Assembly: GCA_025463005.1 (NCBI GenBank)
Contig: JAOAPR010000005.1
Span: forward strand, 1 to 64,000
From: Bryobacterales bacterium
GTDB taxonomy: Bacteria; Acidobacteriota; Terriglobia; Bryobacterales; Bryobacteraceae
Direction of reading: 5' to 3'
DNA length: 64,000 nt
The notes below the pieces were generated by a model. That model had not been told where the DNA came from. It worked only from the letters and a program-made list of their open reading frames with translations, and did no database searches. How positions within the stretch are numbered: position 1 is the first letter of the stretch; every line of letters begins with the position of its first letter. Below, in pieces: positions 8,708 through 20,144 of this stretch. A program made the position numbers and the translations under genes.

Positions 8708-9925
8708 ATGGATTCCCGCCGGAATTTCGTCGGTAAGGTCGCCTACGGCCTGGCCGGGACCCTGGCCGCAGGTCCGACCCGTGTTCTAGGGGCCAACGAC
8801 CGCATCCGCATCGGCATCATTGGCGCGGGTGATCGCGGGATGGAACTGGTCAATCACGTTCGCGCCTGCTCCAATACCGAAATTACGGGATTTGCCGACG
8901 TCTATTCCAAGCGTCTGGAGACGGCTGCAGCGGTGGCGCCCGGCGCGGCGATCCATCGCGATTACCGGAGTCTGATCAACGATCCGGCTGTTGACGCGGT
9001 GATTATCGCGACTCCCCAACATCTTCACGCCCAGCAATTCTGCGATGCGATCGAGGCGGGCAAGCACGTCTATCTCGAAAAGGCCATGGCACTGAGCGTT
9101 GCTCAGGCCAAGCAGATGCGCGCGGTTTACGAAGGCGACCGCCGCCGTCACGTCGTGCAGATCGGCCACCAGGCTTGTTCCACCGGACACGTGACAGACG
9201 TCCGCCAGTACCTCTCTCGACCGGATCGTTTAGGAAAGATCACCGCGATCGCCATGCAGATGCATCGCAACACGCCGGTGAACAAGCCGCAATGGGCGCG
9301 GCCGGCGCTGCTGACGCCGGATCTGACGCCTGATCGGCTGGACTGGGCGGCATTCCTCGGCGACGCGCCCCCGCAGGCGTTCGATGCAAATCGCTTCGTG
9401 CACTGGCGTTATTTTTGGGATTACTCCGGCGGAAGCGTGTTCGAGCACATGAGCCAGCAGTTAAGTTTCTGGTACGGGACTCTGAATCTGGACATTCCGC
9501 AATCGGCGACCATGAAGGGCGGCATCTACCTTTGGAAGGACGGCCGCCAGGTTCCCGATACCGTCAGCGTCACGCTGCAGCAGCCTGAAGAGATCCTGGT
9601 CAGTTGGGTTTCCGGCCTGGGAAACAACCAACTGGGAGTTAGCGAAGACGTGCTGGGCACCCACGGTTCGATCGTGCGCGCAAGTCAGGTGCGCTACGTG
9701 CCGCAAAAGGTGAACCGGCCGGATCTGCAGGAAGCCGTCGGTCGCACGGCGCACATCCCGCAAGCCCATTTGCAGAATTTCCTCGACTGCATCCGCCTGG
9801 GAGGCGAGCCGAACTGCCCCTTCGAGCTGGGCTATCGCGTCTCCATCGCCTGCCGTATGGCTGTCGATAGCTATCGCGAAGGGCGGACGGTTCGCTGGGA
9901 TCCGCAGCGCGAGGAGATCGTCTAG
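8708..9925 (+). CDS. Gfo/Idh/MocA family oxidoreductase, Tat-exported
   Basis: A 405-residue NAD(P)-dependent sugar-type dehydrogenase. It begins with a twin-arginine signal ([15 protein letters not shown]), so the folded, cofactor-loaded protein is probably exported. The Rossmann loop [11 protein letters not shown] follows at about residues 38-48, and the EKAMALS motif with its catalytic-region lysine is at about 124. Such exported Gfo/Idh/MocA proteins are multiplied in Acidobacteria and Planctomycetes and act on sugars or polysaccharide-derived substrates; the substrate here is unknown. Confidence 0.87.
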   Translation: MDSRRNFVGKVAYGLAGTLAAGPTRVLGANDRIRIGIIGAGDRGMELVNHVRACSNTEITGFADVYSKRLETAAAVAPGAAIHRDYRSLINDPAVDAVIIATPQHLHAQQFCDAIEAGKHVYLEKAMALSVAQAKQMRAVYEGDRRRHVVQIGHQACSTGHVTDVRQYLSRPDRLGKITAIAMQMHRNTPVNKPQWARPALLTPDLTPDRLDWAAFLGDAPPQAFDANRFVHWRYFWDYSGGSVFEHMSQQLSFWYGTLNLDIPQSATMKGGIYLWKDGRQVPDTVSVTLQQPEEILVSWVSGLGNNQLGVSEDVLGTHGSIVRASQVRYVPQKVNRPDLQEAVGRTAHIPQAHLQNFLDCIRLGGEPNCPFELGYRVSIACRMAVDSYREGRTVRWDPQREEIV

Positions 9926-9962
9926 GGCTCATCGTAAGCCCGCGCGACACTCCGGTAACCCC

Positions 9963-11105
9963 ATGGATTTCGGATTCACCGAGGAACACCACCAGCTCCG
10001 CAAGACTATTCGCGCGTTCACCGAAGCCGAAATGCTGCCCCACGTTATGGAGTGGGATGAATCGCAGGAGTTTCCGGTCGAGATTTTCCGTAAGCTCGGC
10101 GATCTGGGGGTGCTTGGCGCGGTCTTTCCGGAAGAGCTGGGCGGGTCAGGCTACAGCTACGTGGACTACTCGATTCTGGTCGAAGAGCTGGCCCGGGTGG
10201 ATCCTTCCATCGCCCTGAGTATCGCGGCGCACGTTTCGCTGTGCTCCAATCACATTTATCTCGCCGGCAATGACGCGCAGCGCCGGCAGTATATTCCCAA
10301 GCTCGCTTCCGGAGAATCGATCGGCGCATGGGCGCTCACTGAGCCTGAATCGGGATCAGACGCCGGCGGCACGCGGACAGCCGCGGTGCGTCAGGGAGAC
10401 TGCTGGGTTCTGAACGGCAGCAAGACCTTCATCACCAACGCGCACATCGCCGACGTTTTCGTCGTGATGGCGATGACGGACCGCGCCCAGGCGTCGCACG
10501 GCATCTCGGCGATCGTCGTCGAAAAAGGAACGCCGGGATTCCGCACCGGCAAGAAGGAGAATAAGCTCGGGATGCGCTGTTCGCCCACCGGCGAGCTGAT
10601 CTTCACCGATTGCCGCGTGCCCGCCTCAAACCTTGTTGGCAAGCAGGGCGAAGGATTCATCGACAGCCTGAGAGTGCTCGATGGTGGGCGCATCTCGATC
10701 GCCGCCTTAAGCGTCGGCATCGCGCAAGGGGCTTACGAGGCGTCGCTCAAGTACTCCAAGCAGCGGAAGCAGTTCGGACGATCGATTTCGGAATTTCAGA
10801 CGATCCAAAACAAGCTGGCGGATATGGCTACAGAGATCGATGCAGCACGGCTGTTGACTCTGCGCGCCGCGTGGCTGAAAGACTCCGGGGCGCCGGTGAA
10901 CAAGGAATCGTCGATGGCCAAGCTGTATTCTTCCGAAGTCGCCGTGCGCGTAGCGAACGAAGCGGTCCAGATCCACGGCGGCTACGGGTTCATCAAGGAT
11001 TATCCGGTCGAAAAGTTTTATCGCGACGCCAAGCTCTGTACGATCGGTGAAGGGACCAGCGAAATCCAGCGTCTGGTAATCGCGCGGCAGTTGCTCAAGA
11101 GCTGA
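9963..11105 (+). CDS. acyl-CoA dehydrogenase
   Basis: A 380-residue FAD flavoenzyme that oxidises acyl-CoA to enoyl-CoA. The family signatures [13 protein letters not shown] (FAD/substrate binding) and [21 protein letters not shown] are present, as is the catalytic glutamate in [17 protein letters not shown] near the C-terminus. The substrate, short-chain or branched, is not evident. It is followed five bases later by meaB and mce, so it probably feeds propionyl- or methylmalonyl-CoA metabolism, as in branched-chain amino acid breakdown. Confidence 0.92.
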   Translation: MDFGFTEEHHQLRKTIRAFTEAEMLPHVMEWDESQEFPVEIFRKLGDLGVLGAVFPEELGGSGYSYVDYSILVEELARVDPSIALSIAAHVSLCSNHIYLAGNDAQRRQYIPKLASGESIGAWALTEPESGSDAGGTRTAAVRQGDCWVLNGSKTFITNAHIADVFVVMAMTDRAQASHGISAIVVEKGTPGFRTGKKENKLGMRCSPTGELIFTDCRVPASNLVGKQGEGFIDSLRVLDGGRISIAALSVGIAQGAYEASLKYSKQRKQFGRSISEFQTIQNKLADMATEIDAARLLTLRAAWLKDSGAPVNKESSMAKLYSSEVAVRVANEAVQIHGGYGFIKDYPVEKFYRDAKLCTIGEGTSEIQRLVIARQLLKS

Positions 11106-11110
11106 CATTC

Positions 11111-12007
11111 ATGACCGACGCCGCGCAGAGAATCCTGGACGGCGATCTGCGCGCGCTGGCCCGTGCGGCCACCTGGATCGAAAACCGTAGTCCTGAGGCA
11201 GAGCCGCTGCTGCGCGAGCTTTTCCCGCACACCGGCCGCGCTCTGATTCTGGGCGTCACCGGACCTCCCGGCGCAGGCAAGAGCACGCTGTGCGATCAGC
11301 TCGCACGCCTGATTCGCCGGGAAGGGAAGACCGTCGGCGTGATTGCGGTGGATCCCAGCAGCCCCTACTCGGGCGGCGCGGTTTTAGGCGATCGCATCCG
11401 CATGCAGGAGCATCACGGTGATCCGGGCGTATTCATCCGTTCGATGGCGACACGCGGGTGGCTGGGCGGCCTGGCGCGCGCTACCACGGAAATGACCATG
11501 CTGCTCGACGCAGCGGGCCGCGACGTGGTGCTGGTCGAAACCGTGGGCGTCGGCCAAGACGAGGTCGAGATCGCACGGCTGGCGCACGTCACGCTGGTGG
11601 TGCTGACGCCCGGCGCGGGCGACGATGTCCAGACGCTTAAAGCGGGTATCATGGAGATCGCTCAAGTGTTCGTCATCAATAAATCCGATCTCCCTGGCGC
11701 CGATAAATTGCAGCGCGAAATCCAGGCGGCGATGGGTCTGGCGCACGGCCCGGAAGTGGAAATCGTCCCCGCGGTTGCGCTCGAAGGGACTGGTGTGGCC
11801 GACGTGCTCGCGGCTGCAAGACGCGCGGAGCCCAATGGACGTGACCCTGAGCGATCCGCCCAAATCTGGGCCGCCCGCCTGCGTGAAATGCTGCGCGACC
11901 GGCTGCTGGATCGCTTCTCCGCCGAACAGTTTCTCACCGCGGGACGTGAGGTTGCGGCGCATCAGCGCGATCCTTATTCGATTCTTCATGAGTGGCTTAA
12001 GCCCTAA
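11111..12007 (+). CDS. meaB: methylmalonyl-CoA mutase chaperone GTPase MeaB
   Basis: A 298-residue G3E-family GTPase that protects and loads the B12-dependent methylmalonyl-CoA mutase. It shows the P-loop GPPGAGKST, the VDPSSPYSGGAVLGDRIRM segment, ETVGVGQDE as the Walker B/switch region and NKSD for guanine specificity. The next gene, methylmalonyl-CoA epimerase, begins inside its last seven codons, so the pair is translationally coupled. The mutase subunits themselves are not in the window. Confidence 0.94.
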   Translation: MTDAAQRILDGDLRALARAATWIENRSPEAEPLLRELFPHTGRALILGVTGPPGAGKSTLCDQLARLIRREGKTVGVIAVDPSSPYSGGAVLGDRIRMQEHHGDPGVFIRSMATRGWLGGLARATTEMTMLLDAAGRDVVLVETVGVGQDEVEIARLAHVTLVVLTPGAGDDVQTLKAGIMEIAQVFVINKSDLPGADKLQREIQAAMGLAHGPEVEIVPAVALEGTGVADVLAAARRAEPNGRDPERSAQIWAARLREMLRDRLLDRFSAEQFLTAGREVAAHQRDPYSILHEWLKP

Positions 12008-12392
12008 AATTGACCATCTCGGGATTGCCGTGCGTTCCATCGATCAGGCGCTCCAGTTCTATCGCGACCAGCTTGGCCTGACCGTTTCTCTGCGCGAGAC
12101 CGTGGATGTTGAAAAAGTCCATGCTGCCATGCTGCCTGTCGGCGAATCGCGCATCGAGCTTCTGGAAGCCTCGCAACCTGATTCGGTCATCGCGAAATTC
12201 ATTGAGAAGCGCGGCGAAGGGTTGCATCATGTGGCGCTCATGGTTCCGGATTTGAACGCCGCGGTGGAACGGCTCAAAGCCGCGGGCGCTCGTCTGCTCA
12301 ACGAGCCTCGTGCCGGAGCCGGCGGACACCTCTACGTATTTATTCACCCCGCTTCCACGGGCGGCGTGTTGCTGGAACTTATACAGGAATGA
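11988..12392 (+). CDS. mce: methylmalonyl-CoA epimerase
   Basis: A 134-residue vicinal-oxygen-chelate enzyme that interconverts (2R)- and (2S)-methylmalonyl-CoA. Metal ligands of the family are seen in KIDHLGIAV and LHHVALMV (His), with the C-terminal LLELIQ glutamate. The ATG at 11988 gives the usual family length; a long open frame further upstream is a shadow of meaB. It overlaps meaB by 20 bases and mtnP by ATGA. Confidence 0.93.
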   Translation: MSGLSPKIDHLGIAVRSIDQALQFYRDQLGLTVSLRETVDVEKVHAAMLPVGESRIELLEASQPDSVIAKFIEKRGEGLHHVALMVPDLNAAVERLKAAGARLLNEPRAGAGGHLYVFIHPASTGGVLLELIQE

Positions 12393-13246
12393 AACCAACC
12401 ATTGGTATTATTGGCGGCAGCGGATTGTACTCCATGCCGGGATTTGAACGGCACGAGGAGCGCACGATCGAGACGCCCTGGGGCGCGCCATCGGACGCCT
12501 ATATCGTAGGCGAGCTGGCCGGCAGGGAAGTCGCGTTCCTGGCCCGCCACGGCCGCGGACACCGTCTCTCGCCATCGGAGTTGAACTTTCGCGCCAACAT
12601 CTGGGGTATGAAATCGCTGGGCGTCGAGCGCATTTTGTCGCTCAGCGCGGTGGGCTCGCTGAAGGAAGAGCATAAGCCGCTCGATTTCGTGATCCCTTAC
12701 CAATTTGTCGATCGAACACGTGGACGGGTATCTACGTTTTTTGGCGAAGGGCTGGTCGCGCACATCAGCTTCGCGCACCCCATTTGCTCCCAGATGGCAG
12801 ACATCGCTTACGCCGCGGGTCAGGATGCGGGTGTGCGCGTCAAACTGGGCGGTACCTACCTCTGTATGGAAGGACCTGCGTTTTCGACGCTCGCGGAATC
12901 GAACCTGTATCGAAGCTGGGGCATGGACGTGATCGGCATGACCAATCTTCAGGAAGCCAAACTCGCGCGCGAAGCCGAGCTCTGTTACACCACCATCGCC
13001 ATGGTGACCGATTACGACTGCTGGCATCCCGAACACGACGCAGTCACCGTGAACGACATCATCGCCAATCTCACGCAGAACGCGGCCAACGCCGCCAAGC
13101 TGGTGAAGGCCGCCGTCGCCGCCATGCCGGAGGGGCGCACCTGCAAATGCGGATCGGCGCTGGCGCACGCTCTCATCACCGACCGGAAGGCGGTTCCCGA
13201 GGCGACTCGCAAAAAGTTGGAGCTGCTGGTTGGCAAGTACCTGTAA
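12389..13246 (+). CDS. mtnP: S-methyl-5'-thioadenosine phosphorylase
   Basis: A 285-residue purine nucleoside phosphorylase of the MTAP class, which splits methylthioadenosine to adenine and methylthioribose-1-phosphate for methionine salvage. It shows GIIGGSGLY at the N-terminus (phosphate loop), [18 protein letters not shown] and [11 protein letters not shown], which are characteristic of the family, and [13 protein letters not shown] near the base-binding site. It is linked by ATGA to mce and shares its 3' end with the following gene. Confidence 0.93.
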   Translation: MKPTIGIIGGSGLYSMPGFERHEERTIETPWGAPSDAYIVGELAGREVAFLARHGRGHRLSPSELNFRANIWGMKSLGVERILSLSAVGSLKEEHKPLDFVIPYQFVDRTRGRVSTFFGEGLVAHISFAHPICSQMADIAYAAGQDAGVRVKLGGTYLCMEGPAFSTLAESNLYRSWGMDVIGMTNLQEAKLAREAELCYTTIAMVTDYDCWHPEHDAVTVNDIIANLTQNAANAAKLVKAAVAAMPEGRTCKCGSALAHALITDRKAVPEATRKKLELLVGKYL

Positions 13247-14336
13247 CGAGCTGCTCGACCTCTGCCTGCGCGGAGAAGCATGGTCCCCCGAACTATTTGA
13301 TCGCGCGGTCGCCGAACAGGAAGGACGCGCGCTCCTGTCGATTGTCATCGAGCGTTTGGGTGATCTGTTCGAGCCGCGGCTGTGCGACGTTTACGACCGG
13401 CTGTTCTCCGACGTGATCGCGCGGGTGTGTCCCGAATTAATCCCTCGCATCCGGCGTGTCACCAGTAGGGCCGGCGTCTGGCCGGGTGCGAATCGCGTCT
13501 ATGTGCTCTCGCGGATCACGCTGGGCGCCGATGTCGCCGTGACGAGCGTCTTGCTTGACGCCGCCAAGCGCCGTTACCCGTCGGCGGAAATCGTATTTGC
13601 CGGGCCTCGCAAGAACTATGAATTGTTCGAGGCCGATCCGCGCATTGTCCATCGCGAAGTCCCTTACGCGCGCGGGGGTTCGTTGCGTGATCGCCTGAAC
13701 GCGTCCGCGGCGTTGTGGTTCGACGATGGACTCGTCATCGACCCGGATTCGCGCCTCACCCAGCTAGGACTGATCCGCATCTGCCCGGACGATCGCTACT
13801 GTTTTTTCGAGAGCCGCGCTTTTGGCGGCGACGGAAATGAGCGGCTGCCTGATCTCGCAGCCCGGTGGACCGGCGATCCTAAGGCTCGGCCATACGTTGC
13901 TCCACTCGCGGCTATTGGTTCTCCCGTCGATATCACGGTGAGCCTCGGCGTCGGTGAAAATCCCGCCAAGCGCCTGAGCGACGATTTCGAGCGCGAATTG
14001 CTTCAGCTCCTGGCCGCGACGGGCGCGTCGGTTCTAGTGGACAAAGGCGCTAGCAGCCAAGAACGTGAGCGCGTCGAACGCGCACTCCCGTCCGGCATGC
14101 GAACTCACGAAGGCGCCTTCGCTCCGTTCGCCGCCGAAATCGCGCGTTCGCAACTGTTTGTCGGCTACGACTCCGCCGCCGGCCACGTGGCCTCCGCCTG
14201 CGGAGTGCCGGTCATCAGCATCGCCAAGGGTTTCATCAGCGAGCGCATGGCTGCCCGCTGGCGGCCGCATGGAACGGTCATTGATGGAGACGCCCCTGAT
14301 GCTCTAGATCAGGTGCGAACCGCTATGACTGATTAA
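13230..14336 (+). CDS. glycosyltransferase family 9-like protein
   Basis: A 368-residue protein with a GT-B-like layout. The C-terminal motif [24 protein letters not shown] resembles the nucleotide-sugar site of ADP-heptose:LPS heptosyltransferases (GT9), and [28 protein letters not shown] resembles their N-terminal Rossmann fold. The TTG start at 13230 overlaps mtnP by 17 bases. Heptosyltransferase-like activity is inferred; the N-terminal 80 residues are helical and not part of that family's usual layout. Confidence 0.65.
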   Translation: MASTCNELLDLCLRGEAWSPELFDRAVAEQEGRALLSIVIERLGDLFEPRLCDVYDRLFSDVIARVCPELIPRIRRVTSRAGVWPGANRVYVLSRITLGADVAVTSVLLDAAKRRYPSAEIVFAGPRKNYELFEADPRIVHREVPYARGGSLRDRLNASAALWFDDGLVIDPDSRLTQLGLIRICPDDRYCFFESRAFGGDGNERLPDLAARWTGDPKARPYVAPLAAIGSPVDITVSLGVGENPAKRLSDDFERELLQLLAATGASVLVDKGASSQERERVERALPSGMRTHEGAFAPFAAEIARSQLFVGYDSAAGHVASACGVPVISIAKGFISERMAARWRPHGTVIDGDAPDALDQVRTAMTD

Positions 14337-14489
14337 ACGCGATTTTCTATCTTGATGGCGATTTCGAGCCGTGTGGGATTCCCTCAAAGGAAGACTTGGA
14401 AGTGCTTTTAGCCGCGATTGTTACGATTTACGCGACTGGCGGAGGTGAGGGGGCGCCAGGCATCCTGGATGGCCAGATCCTTGTGGGGC

Positions 14490-15188
14490 TTAAGCGCCGG
14501 CGGTCTTGACGCCCTCGGCGGCTTGCTCGATGAGCGCGGCGACCCACGCTGGTTGCGACACGTAGATGGCGTGGCTGCCCTTGACCTCGACGACCGTGGA
14601 ACCCGCCCGCTTGGACATGGAACGCTGTGCGACAGGTGGGATCATCTTGTCCTCGGTGACAACCAGGTACCAGCTTGGCTTCGTCTTCCACGCCGGTTCG
14701 CTGATCGCACCGCTTAAAGCAGCTACGCCCCACGGGACTTGGGAGTCGGCCATGAAAGCGGCTTTATCTGCGTCCACGTCGGCTGCGAAGGAAGCGCGGA
14801 ACTTCGCCTTGTCGAGGAACAGGTAGCCGTCCTGCGCGGGCTGGATCGGCGGCACGGGCGCGCCCGGCGGTGGATCTTTGATGAGCGTTGCCACCGACTC
14901 TCCCTTGTCTGGAGCAAATGCCGTGATATACACAAGCCCTGCAACCTTAGGATCGTTGCCGGCTTCGGTGACCACCGCTCCACCATAGGAGTGGCCCACG
15001 AGAATCGCCGGCCCATCCTGCGCCGCAAGAATGCGCTTGGTGGCTGCCACGTCGTCCTCCAACGAAATTGTCGGATTCTGGACGATGCTGACATTGTAGC
15101 CGTCCCTCTTTAGGATCTTGTAGACGCCCTCCCAGCCTGCACCGTCCACAAAACCACCGTGGACCAAAACGATATTCTTCACTTTCAT
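14490..15188 (-). CDS. alpha/beta hydrolase
   Basis: A 232-residue hydrolase of the EstC/salicylate-esterase-like group. The oxyanion-hole HGG is in IVLVHGGFVDGAGW, the nucleophile elbow is GHSYGG (about residue 87), and the histidine is in VKGSHAIYVSQP near the C-terminus. No signal peptide is present, so it is cytoplasmic. It stands alone, convergent with the glycosyltransferase gene. The substrate is unknown. Confidence 0.88.
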   Translation of the reverse strand: MKVKNIVLVHGGFVDGAGWEGVYKILKRDGYNVSIVQNPTISLEDDVAATKRILAAQDGPAILVGHSYGGAVVTEAGNDPKVAGLVYITAFAPDKGESVATLIKDPPPGAPVPPIQPAQDGYLFLDKAKFRASFAADVDADKAAFMADSQVPWGVAALSGAISEPAWKTKPSWYLVVTEDKMIPPVAQRSMSKRAGSTVVEVKGSHAIYVSQPAWVAALIEQAAEGVKTAGA

Positions 15189-15382
15189 CGCGTTACCTCC
15201 TTGCTGTGCGCTTCAACAGCCGCTGATTGGATGGCAAGGGATGCAAGCACGAAAGTGAATCCGCTGGATTCGCTGTTTCTATATAAGCGAGATTCAGCAT
15301 GCTTAACCTCCGTACGGCTGAGTCTAAGCGGCGCCATTCGTCATTCTACTCCCGATTCCTCGATTGTGGAGATGGGTCAAAA

Positions 15383-16102
15383 TTACATATACATTCCGCC
15401 GTTAACGTCGAGTACGTGCCCGGTGATGTAGCCGGCCTCTTCGCTCGCCAGAAAACGGACCGCAGCCGCCACGTCCTCAGCTTTTCCGTAACGCTGCAGG
15501 GGAATATGCGCCAGCAGAGTGCTTTTGACTTCATCTGAGAGCGCGGCTGTCATGTCCGTCTCGATGAACCCTGGAGCCACGGCATTGACGGTGACACTGC
15601 GGCTGGCGATCTCCTGTGCCAGCGATTTCGTCAGCCCGATCAATCCGGCCTTCGACGCTACGTAATTCGCCTGCCCTGGATTTCCGGTCTGGCCCACCAG
15701 CGAAGAGATATTGATGATCCGGCCCCAGCGCGCTTTAAGCATCGCGGGCAGCACCTGCTGGATGGCCAGGAACGCGCCAGTCAGATTGGTCGCCAGCACC
15801 GAGTCCCAATCGTCCTTCTTCATGCGCATCGCCAGGCCATCCTTGGTGATGCCCGCGTTGTTCACCAGGATGTCGATCTTGCCGGCTTTGGCGAAAGCCT
15901 CTTTGATGGATTCATGTGAGGCCAAATCGATCGCCACGCACGTAGCGCCCGGAATCTGCATCGCTGCTTCCTCCAGCTTGGCCGTATCCCGTGCGGCCAG
16001 AACCACGCGCGCGCCTGCTTCGCTTAAAGCTTGCGCGCATGCCCGCCCGATACCGCGACTTGCTCCCGTAACAAAAGCCGTCCTGTTTGTCATGTTCGTC
16101 AT
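15383..16102 (-). CDS. fabG: 3-oxoacyl-[acyl-carrier-protein] reductase
   Basis: A 239-residue short-chain dehydrogenase for the NADPH-dependent reduction in fatty-acid elongation. The cofactor loop is TGASRGIG and NNAG follows; catalysis uses Ser in NISSLVGQTG and YVASK. The C-terminal VNGGMYM fits FabG. The ATG at 16102 is preferred because the -10-like CATAATA of the shared intergenic region overlaps the alternative ATG at 16114. It is divergent from the ubiD-type gene with only 23 bases between starts. Confidence 0.9.
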   Translation of the reverse strand: MTNMTNRTAFVTGASRGIGRACAQALSEAGARVVLAARDTAKLEEAAMQIPGATCVAIDLASHESIKEAFAKAGKIDILVNNAGITKDGLAMRMKKDDWDSVLATNLTGAFLAIQQVLPAMLKARWGRIINISSLVGQTGNPGQANYVASKAGLIGLTKSLAQEIASRSVTVNAVAPGFIETDMTAALSDEVKSTLLAHIPLQRYGKAEDVAAAVRFLASEEAGYITGHVLDVNGGMYM

Positions 16103-16111
16103 GCGATCTTC

Positions 16112-16118
16112 CATAATA
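16112..16118. promoter_or_regulatory. symmetric -10 element between fabG and the ubiD-type gene
   Basis: CATAATA reads CATAAT rightward, eight bases before the ATG at 16126, and TATTATG leftward, about ten bases before the fabG ATG at 16102. One element could start transcription in both directions. Confidence 0.45.
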
Positions 16119-16125
16119 GTGGAAC

Positions 16126-17580
16126 ATGGCTTATGACGACCTGCGCGAGTTCATCCGCGCCCTGGAAAAACACGGCGAGCTCAAGCGCATCCCCTTCGAA
16201 GTCGACCCCTACCTAGAAATCACGGAGTTTGCCGACCGCAGCGTGAAATCGGGCGGCCCGGCCTTGCTGTTCGAAAAACCGAAGGGCTCAGAGATGCCGG
16301 TGTTGATCAACGCGTTCGCCAGCATGCGCCGTATGGAGATCGCGCTCGAGGTGTCCTCGGTGGATGAGATCGCCGGCCGCATCTCGGAGTTGCTGGCGAT
16401 GCAAAAGCCGGAAGGCCTGCTGGGCAAACTCAAAATGCTGCCGAAGCTGGCCGAGTTGGGCTCGATCTTTCCCAAGACCGTTTCCGGCGGCCCCTGTAAG
16501 GACGTCATCCGCCACCAAGGCAAGTTCGATTTAGGTTATCTTCCAGTGCTGCACTGCTGGCCGCAGGATGCCGGCCGCTTCATCACTCTTCCGATGGTTT
16601 TCTCGCGCAATCCTGATACCGGCAAGCGCAACTGCGGGTGCTACCGGCTGCAGATTTTCGACAGCACCACGACCGGCATGCACTGGCAGACGCACAAGCA
16701 GGGGGCGGAGCACTATCGCCGCATGCGCGCCAACCAAGCTGCAAAACGCATGGACATTGCCGTCGCGATCGGCGCGGATCCGGCTACCATGTACTCTGCG
16801 ATCCTCCCTCTGCCTCCCGACCTGGACGAAATGATGATCGCCGGATTCCTCCGCGGCAAGGCCGTCGAGATGGTGAAATGCGAAACCTCCGACCTCGAAG
16901 TTCCCGCCAACAGCGAGATCGTCCTTGAAGGCTACGTCGAGCTGGGCGAGCTGCGCCGCGAGGGGCCCTTCGGAGATCACACCGGCTTCTATTCGCTCGA
17001 TGACGACTACCCGGTATTCCACGTCACCTGCGTCACGCATCGCAAGAACCCGATCTACGCGACCACTATCGTCGGCCCGCCGCCCATGGAAGATTTCTAC
17101 ATGGGCAAGGCCATCGAGCGCATCTTTCTCCCCTTGATGCGGCTCCAACTCCCCGAGATTCGCGACATCTCGATGCCCGCTGAAGGGATCTTCCACAACC
17201 TGATCCTGGTGGCGATCCGCAAATCGTACCCCGGCCACGCGCGTAAAGTGATGCACGCGATCTGGGGGCTCGGGCAGGCGATGTTTTCGAAGTGCATCGT
17301 GGTGGTGGATGAAGACGTGGACGTGCAGAACGTTCGCGAAGTCGCCTGGAAAGCGCTCAACAATATCGATCCGGAGCGGGACATTCAATTTGTCCTGGGT
17401 CCCGTCGATTCGCTCGATCACTCCAGCCGCCTTCCCAATTACGGTTCGAAGATGGGTGTGGACGCGACGAAGAAGTGGCCCGAAGAAGGCTTCACGCGGC
17501 CATGGCCCGATGTGATCCGCATGCCGGACGATGTTCGCGCGCGGGTCGATGCGCTATGGAAGAAAGCCGGGTTACACTAA
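16126..17580 (+). CDS. UbiD-family prenylated-FMN decarboxylase
   Basis: A 484-residue UbiD-type decarboxylase, probably the menaquinone or ubiquinone step or an aromatic acid decarboxylase. The metal/prFMN region is seen in NCGCYRLQIFD and in ELRREGPFGDHTGFYS, which carries the Glu-Arg-Glu catalytic set typical of UbiD. The length is that of classical UbiD (about 490). No ubiX partner is in the window, so which pathway it serves is not settled. The stop codon overlaps the -10 of the downstream tRNA gene. Confidence 0.9.
   Translation: MAYDDLREFIRALEKHGELKRIPFEVDPYLEITEFADRSVKSGGPALLFEKPKGSEMPVLINAFASMRRMEIALEVSSVDEIAGRISELLAMQKPEGLLGKLKMLPKLAELGSIFPKTVSGGPCKDVIRHQGKFDLGYLPVLHCWPQDAGRFITLPMVFSRNPDTGKRNCGCYRLQIFDSTTTGMHWQTHKQGAEHYRRMRANQAAKRMDIAVAIGADPATMYSAILPLPPDLDEMMIAGFLRGKAVEMVKCETSDLEVPANSEIVLEGYVELGELRREGPFGDHTGFYSLDDDYPVFHVTCVTHRKNPIYATTIVGPPPMEDFYMGKAIERIFLPLMRLQLPEIRDISMPAEGIFHNLILVAIRKSYPGHARKVMHAIWGLGQAMFSKCIVVVDEDVDVQNVREVAWKALNNIDPERDIQFVLGPVDSLDHSSRLPNYGSKMGVDATKKWPEEGFTRPWPDVIRMPDDVRARVDALWKKAGLH
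17573..17578 (+). promoter_or_regulatory. candidate -10 (TACACT) of tRNA-His
   Basis: TACACT ends 11 bases before the first nucleotide of the tRNA and lies at the stop codon of the upstream gene. Confidence 0.4.
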
Positions 17581-17589
17581 GAAGTACGC

Positions 17590-17667
17590 GGCGGCTGTAG
17601 CTCAGTTGGTAGTAGCGCCAGATTGTGGTTCTGGATGTCGTGGGTTCAAATCCCACCAGCCGCCCCA
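17590..17667 (+). tRNA. tRNA-His (GTG)
   Basis: The cloverleaf folds with a seven-pair acceptor stem plus the extra G-1:C73 pair diagnostic of tRNA-His, an anticodon stem CCAGA/TCTGG around the loop TTGTGGT (anticodon GTG), a T-arm GTGGG/CCCAC and an encoded CCA. The D-arm is unusual: it holds one more nucleotide than common (GTAGTAGC), leaving only three Watson-Crick pairs and a C-T mismatch. Confidence 0.96.
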
Positions 17668-17707
17668 AAGTACGCTCTAACCCTGCTCGATGACGTGTCC
17701 GAAGGAG

Positions 17708-17878
17708 CTAGGAGGCGCGTCTGCGCTTGGTCCGTACTTTGATTGCAGCCGGGGCCTTGATCACGATCTCTCCGCGGATGATGTGGTTGAGAAGCGCCCA
17801 ACACCGGCGGTTTTGGACGGTTTCACGGTAAAGACGCGGCGTACGATCGCCGACCGTCTCGGTCGCCTGTTTGCTCAT
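17708..17878 (-). CDS. possible small basic protein
   Basis: A 56-residue frame from ATG 17878 that ends in a strongly basic tail (KVRTKRRRAS). It lies in the 290-base gap between tRNA-His and lepB. It has no clear ribosome-binding site and no family I recognise; it may be chance. Otherwise the gap shows only the lepB promoter. Confidence 0.25.
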   Translation of the reverse strand: MSKQATETVGDRTPRLYRETVQNRRCWALLNHIIRGEIVIKAPAAIKVRTKRRRAS

Positions 17879-17946
17879 GGAATACAATCGGCAGTCCAGC
17901 CCCGTTCTGATAGAGCGCGGCGGCCCTTTCCTCGACTGAATCCGTT

Positions 17947-17952
17947 TATACT
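17947..17952 (+). promoter_or_regulatory. -10 element (TATACT) of lepB
   Basis: TATACT ends eight bases before the ATG at 17961; there is no Shine-Dalgarno sequence between them, which suggests a leaderless mRNA. Confidence 0.5.
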
Positions 17953-17960
17953 ACTCGTAT

Positions 17961-18536
17961 ATGCAATTTGAACCGGGCATACCTGCCGTAAGTGTGCCTA
18001 CTACCCCGACATCGTCGTCCGCACGCACGACGCTTTTCTGGTTCCGCGACCTTTCTGTAAGCGTGGTCATTGCGATTATCGTCATTCTGTTTCTGTACCA
18101 GCCGGTCAAGGTCGAGGGCACCAGCATGACGCCGGCGCTGGTCAACGATGAGCGTATCTTTATCAACAAATTCGTCTATCGCTTCGGCTTTTCCGATATC
18201 GTCCGCGGCGATACCATCGTGTTCTGGGCGCCTGAGGATTCCACGAAATCCTACATCAAGCGCGTGATCGGCATTCCCGGAGACCTGGTCGAAATCGTCG
18301 ACGGCACGGTGATCCTCAACGGTCAACGCTTAGAGGAGCCCTACATCCAGGACGAATACCGCGATCGCACGTCCATGTCAGCCCGCAAGGTCGAACAAGC
18401 GCAGTACTTTGTCCTGGGCGACCATCGCAATTCTTCGAACGACAGCCGCAGTTGGGGCACTGTCGCACGCGACGCAATCTACGGCAAGGCTGTATTCGTG
18501 TACTGGCCGCTGAATCGCCTCGGTCTTTTACACTAA
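17961..18536 (+). CDS. lepB: signal peptidase I
   Basis: A 191-residue type I signal peptidase that removes signal peptides from exported proteins. One membrane segment (about residues 31-48) is followed by box B with the nucleophile serine in VEGTSMTPAL, the general-base lysine in SYIKRVIGIPGD (box D) and GDHRNSSNDSRSWG (box E). The length is close to the short, single-span Gram-positive-type enzymes. Confidence 0.95.
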   Translation: MQFEPGIPAVSVPTTPTSSSARTTLFWFRDLSVSVVIAIIVILFLYQPVKVEGTSMTPALVNDERIFINKFVYRFGFSDIVRGDTIVFWAPEDSTKSYIKRVIGIPGDLVEIVDGTVILNGQRLEEPYIQDEYRDRTSMSARKVEQAQYFVLGDHRNSSNDSRSWGTVARDAIYGKAVFVYWPLNRLGLLH

Positions 18537-18548
18537 AGACCTGTTGTA

Positions 18549-18758
18549 CTAACGCCGCCCGATCACCCACATCACCAGGCTCAAGACCGCGCTGACAATC
18601 AGGCATGTGACAATCGGAAAGTAGAACACACTATTCTTTCCGCGAACTACGATGTCCCCGGGTAGACGCCCCAGCTTCAGCGGAAGCCGGTCGCCCAGCG
18701 TCATCAGCAGCCCTACCGCTACCAGGACGAGCCCGATTATGATCACCGTCCGTCCCAC
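18549..18758 (-). CDS. DUF2905 family small membrane protein
   Basis: A 69-residue protein with two membrane helices separated by LPLKLGRLPGDIVVRGKNS, the conserved core of DUF2905. It is found widely in bacteria; its function is unknown. It is convergent with lepB, twelve bases apart. Confidence 0.85.
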   Translation of the reverse strand: MGRTVIIIGLVLVAVGLLMTLGDRLPLKLGRLPGDIVVRGKNSVFYFPIVTCLIVSAVLSLVMWVIGRR

Positions 18759-18824
18759 AACCTTGATGATAGCCCGGGGCTTTCATAAGGTGTTCCATAA
18801 TGGGTGCGGAGGACCGTCCCTCAC

Positions 18825-20144
<1,320 letters not shown>

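Noticed and set aside
12344-13348. Minus-strand frame of 334 codons
   Set aside because: Antisense to mtnP, which has all family motifs.
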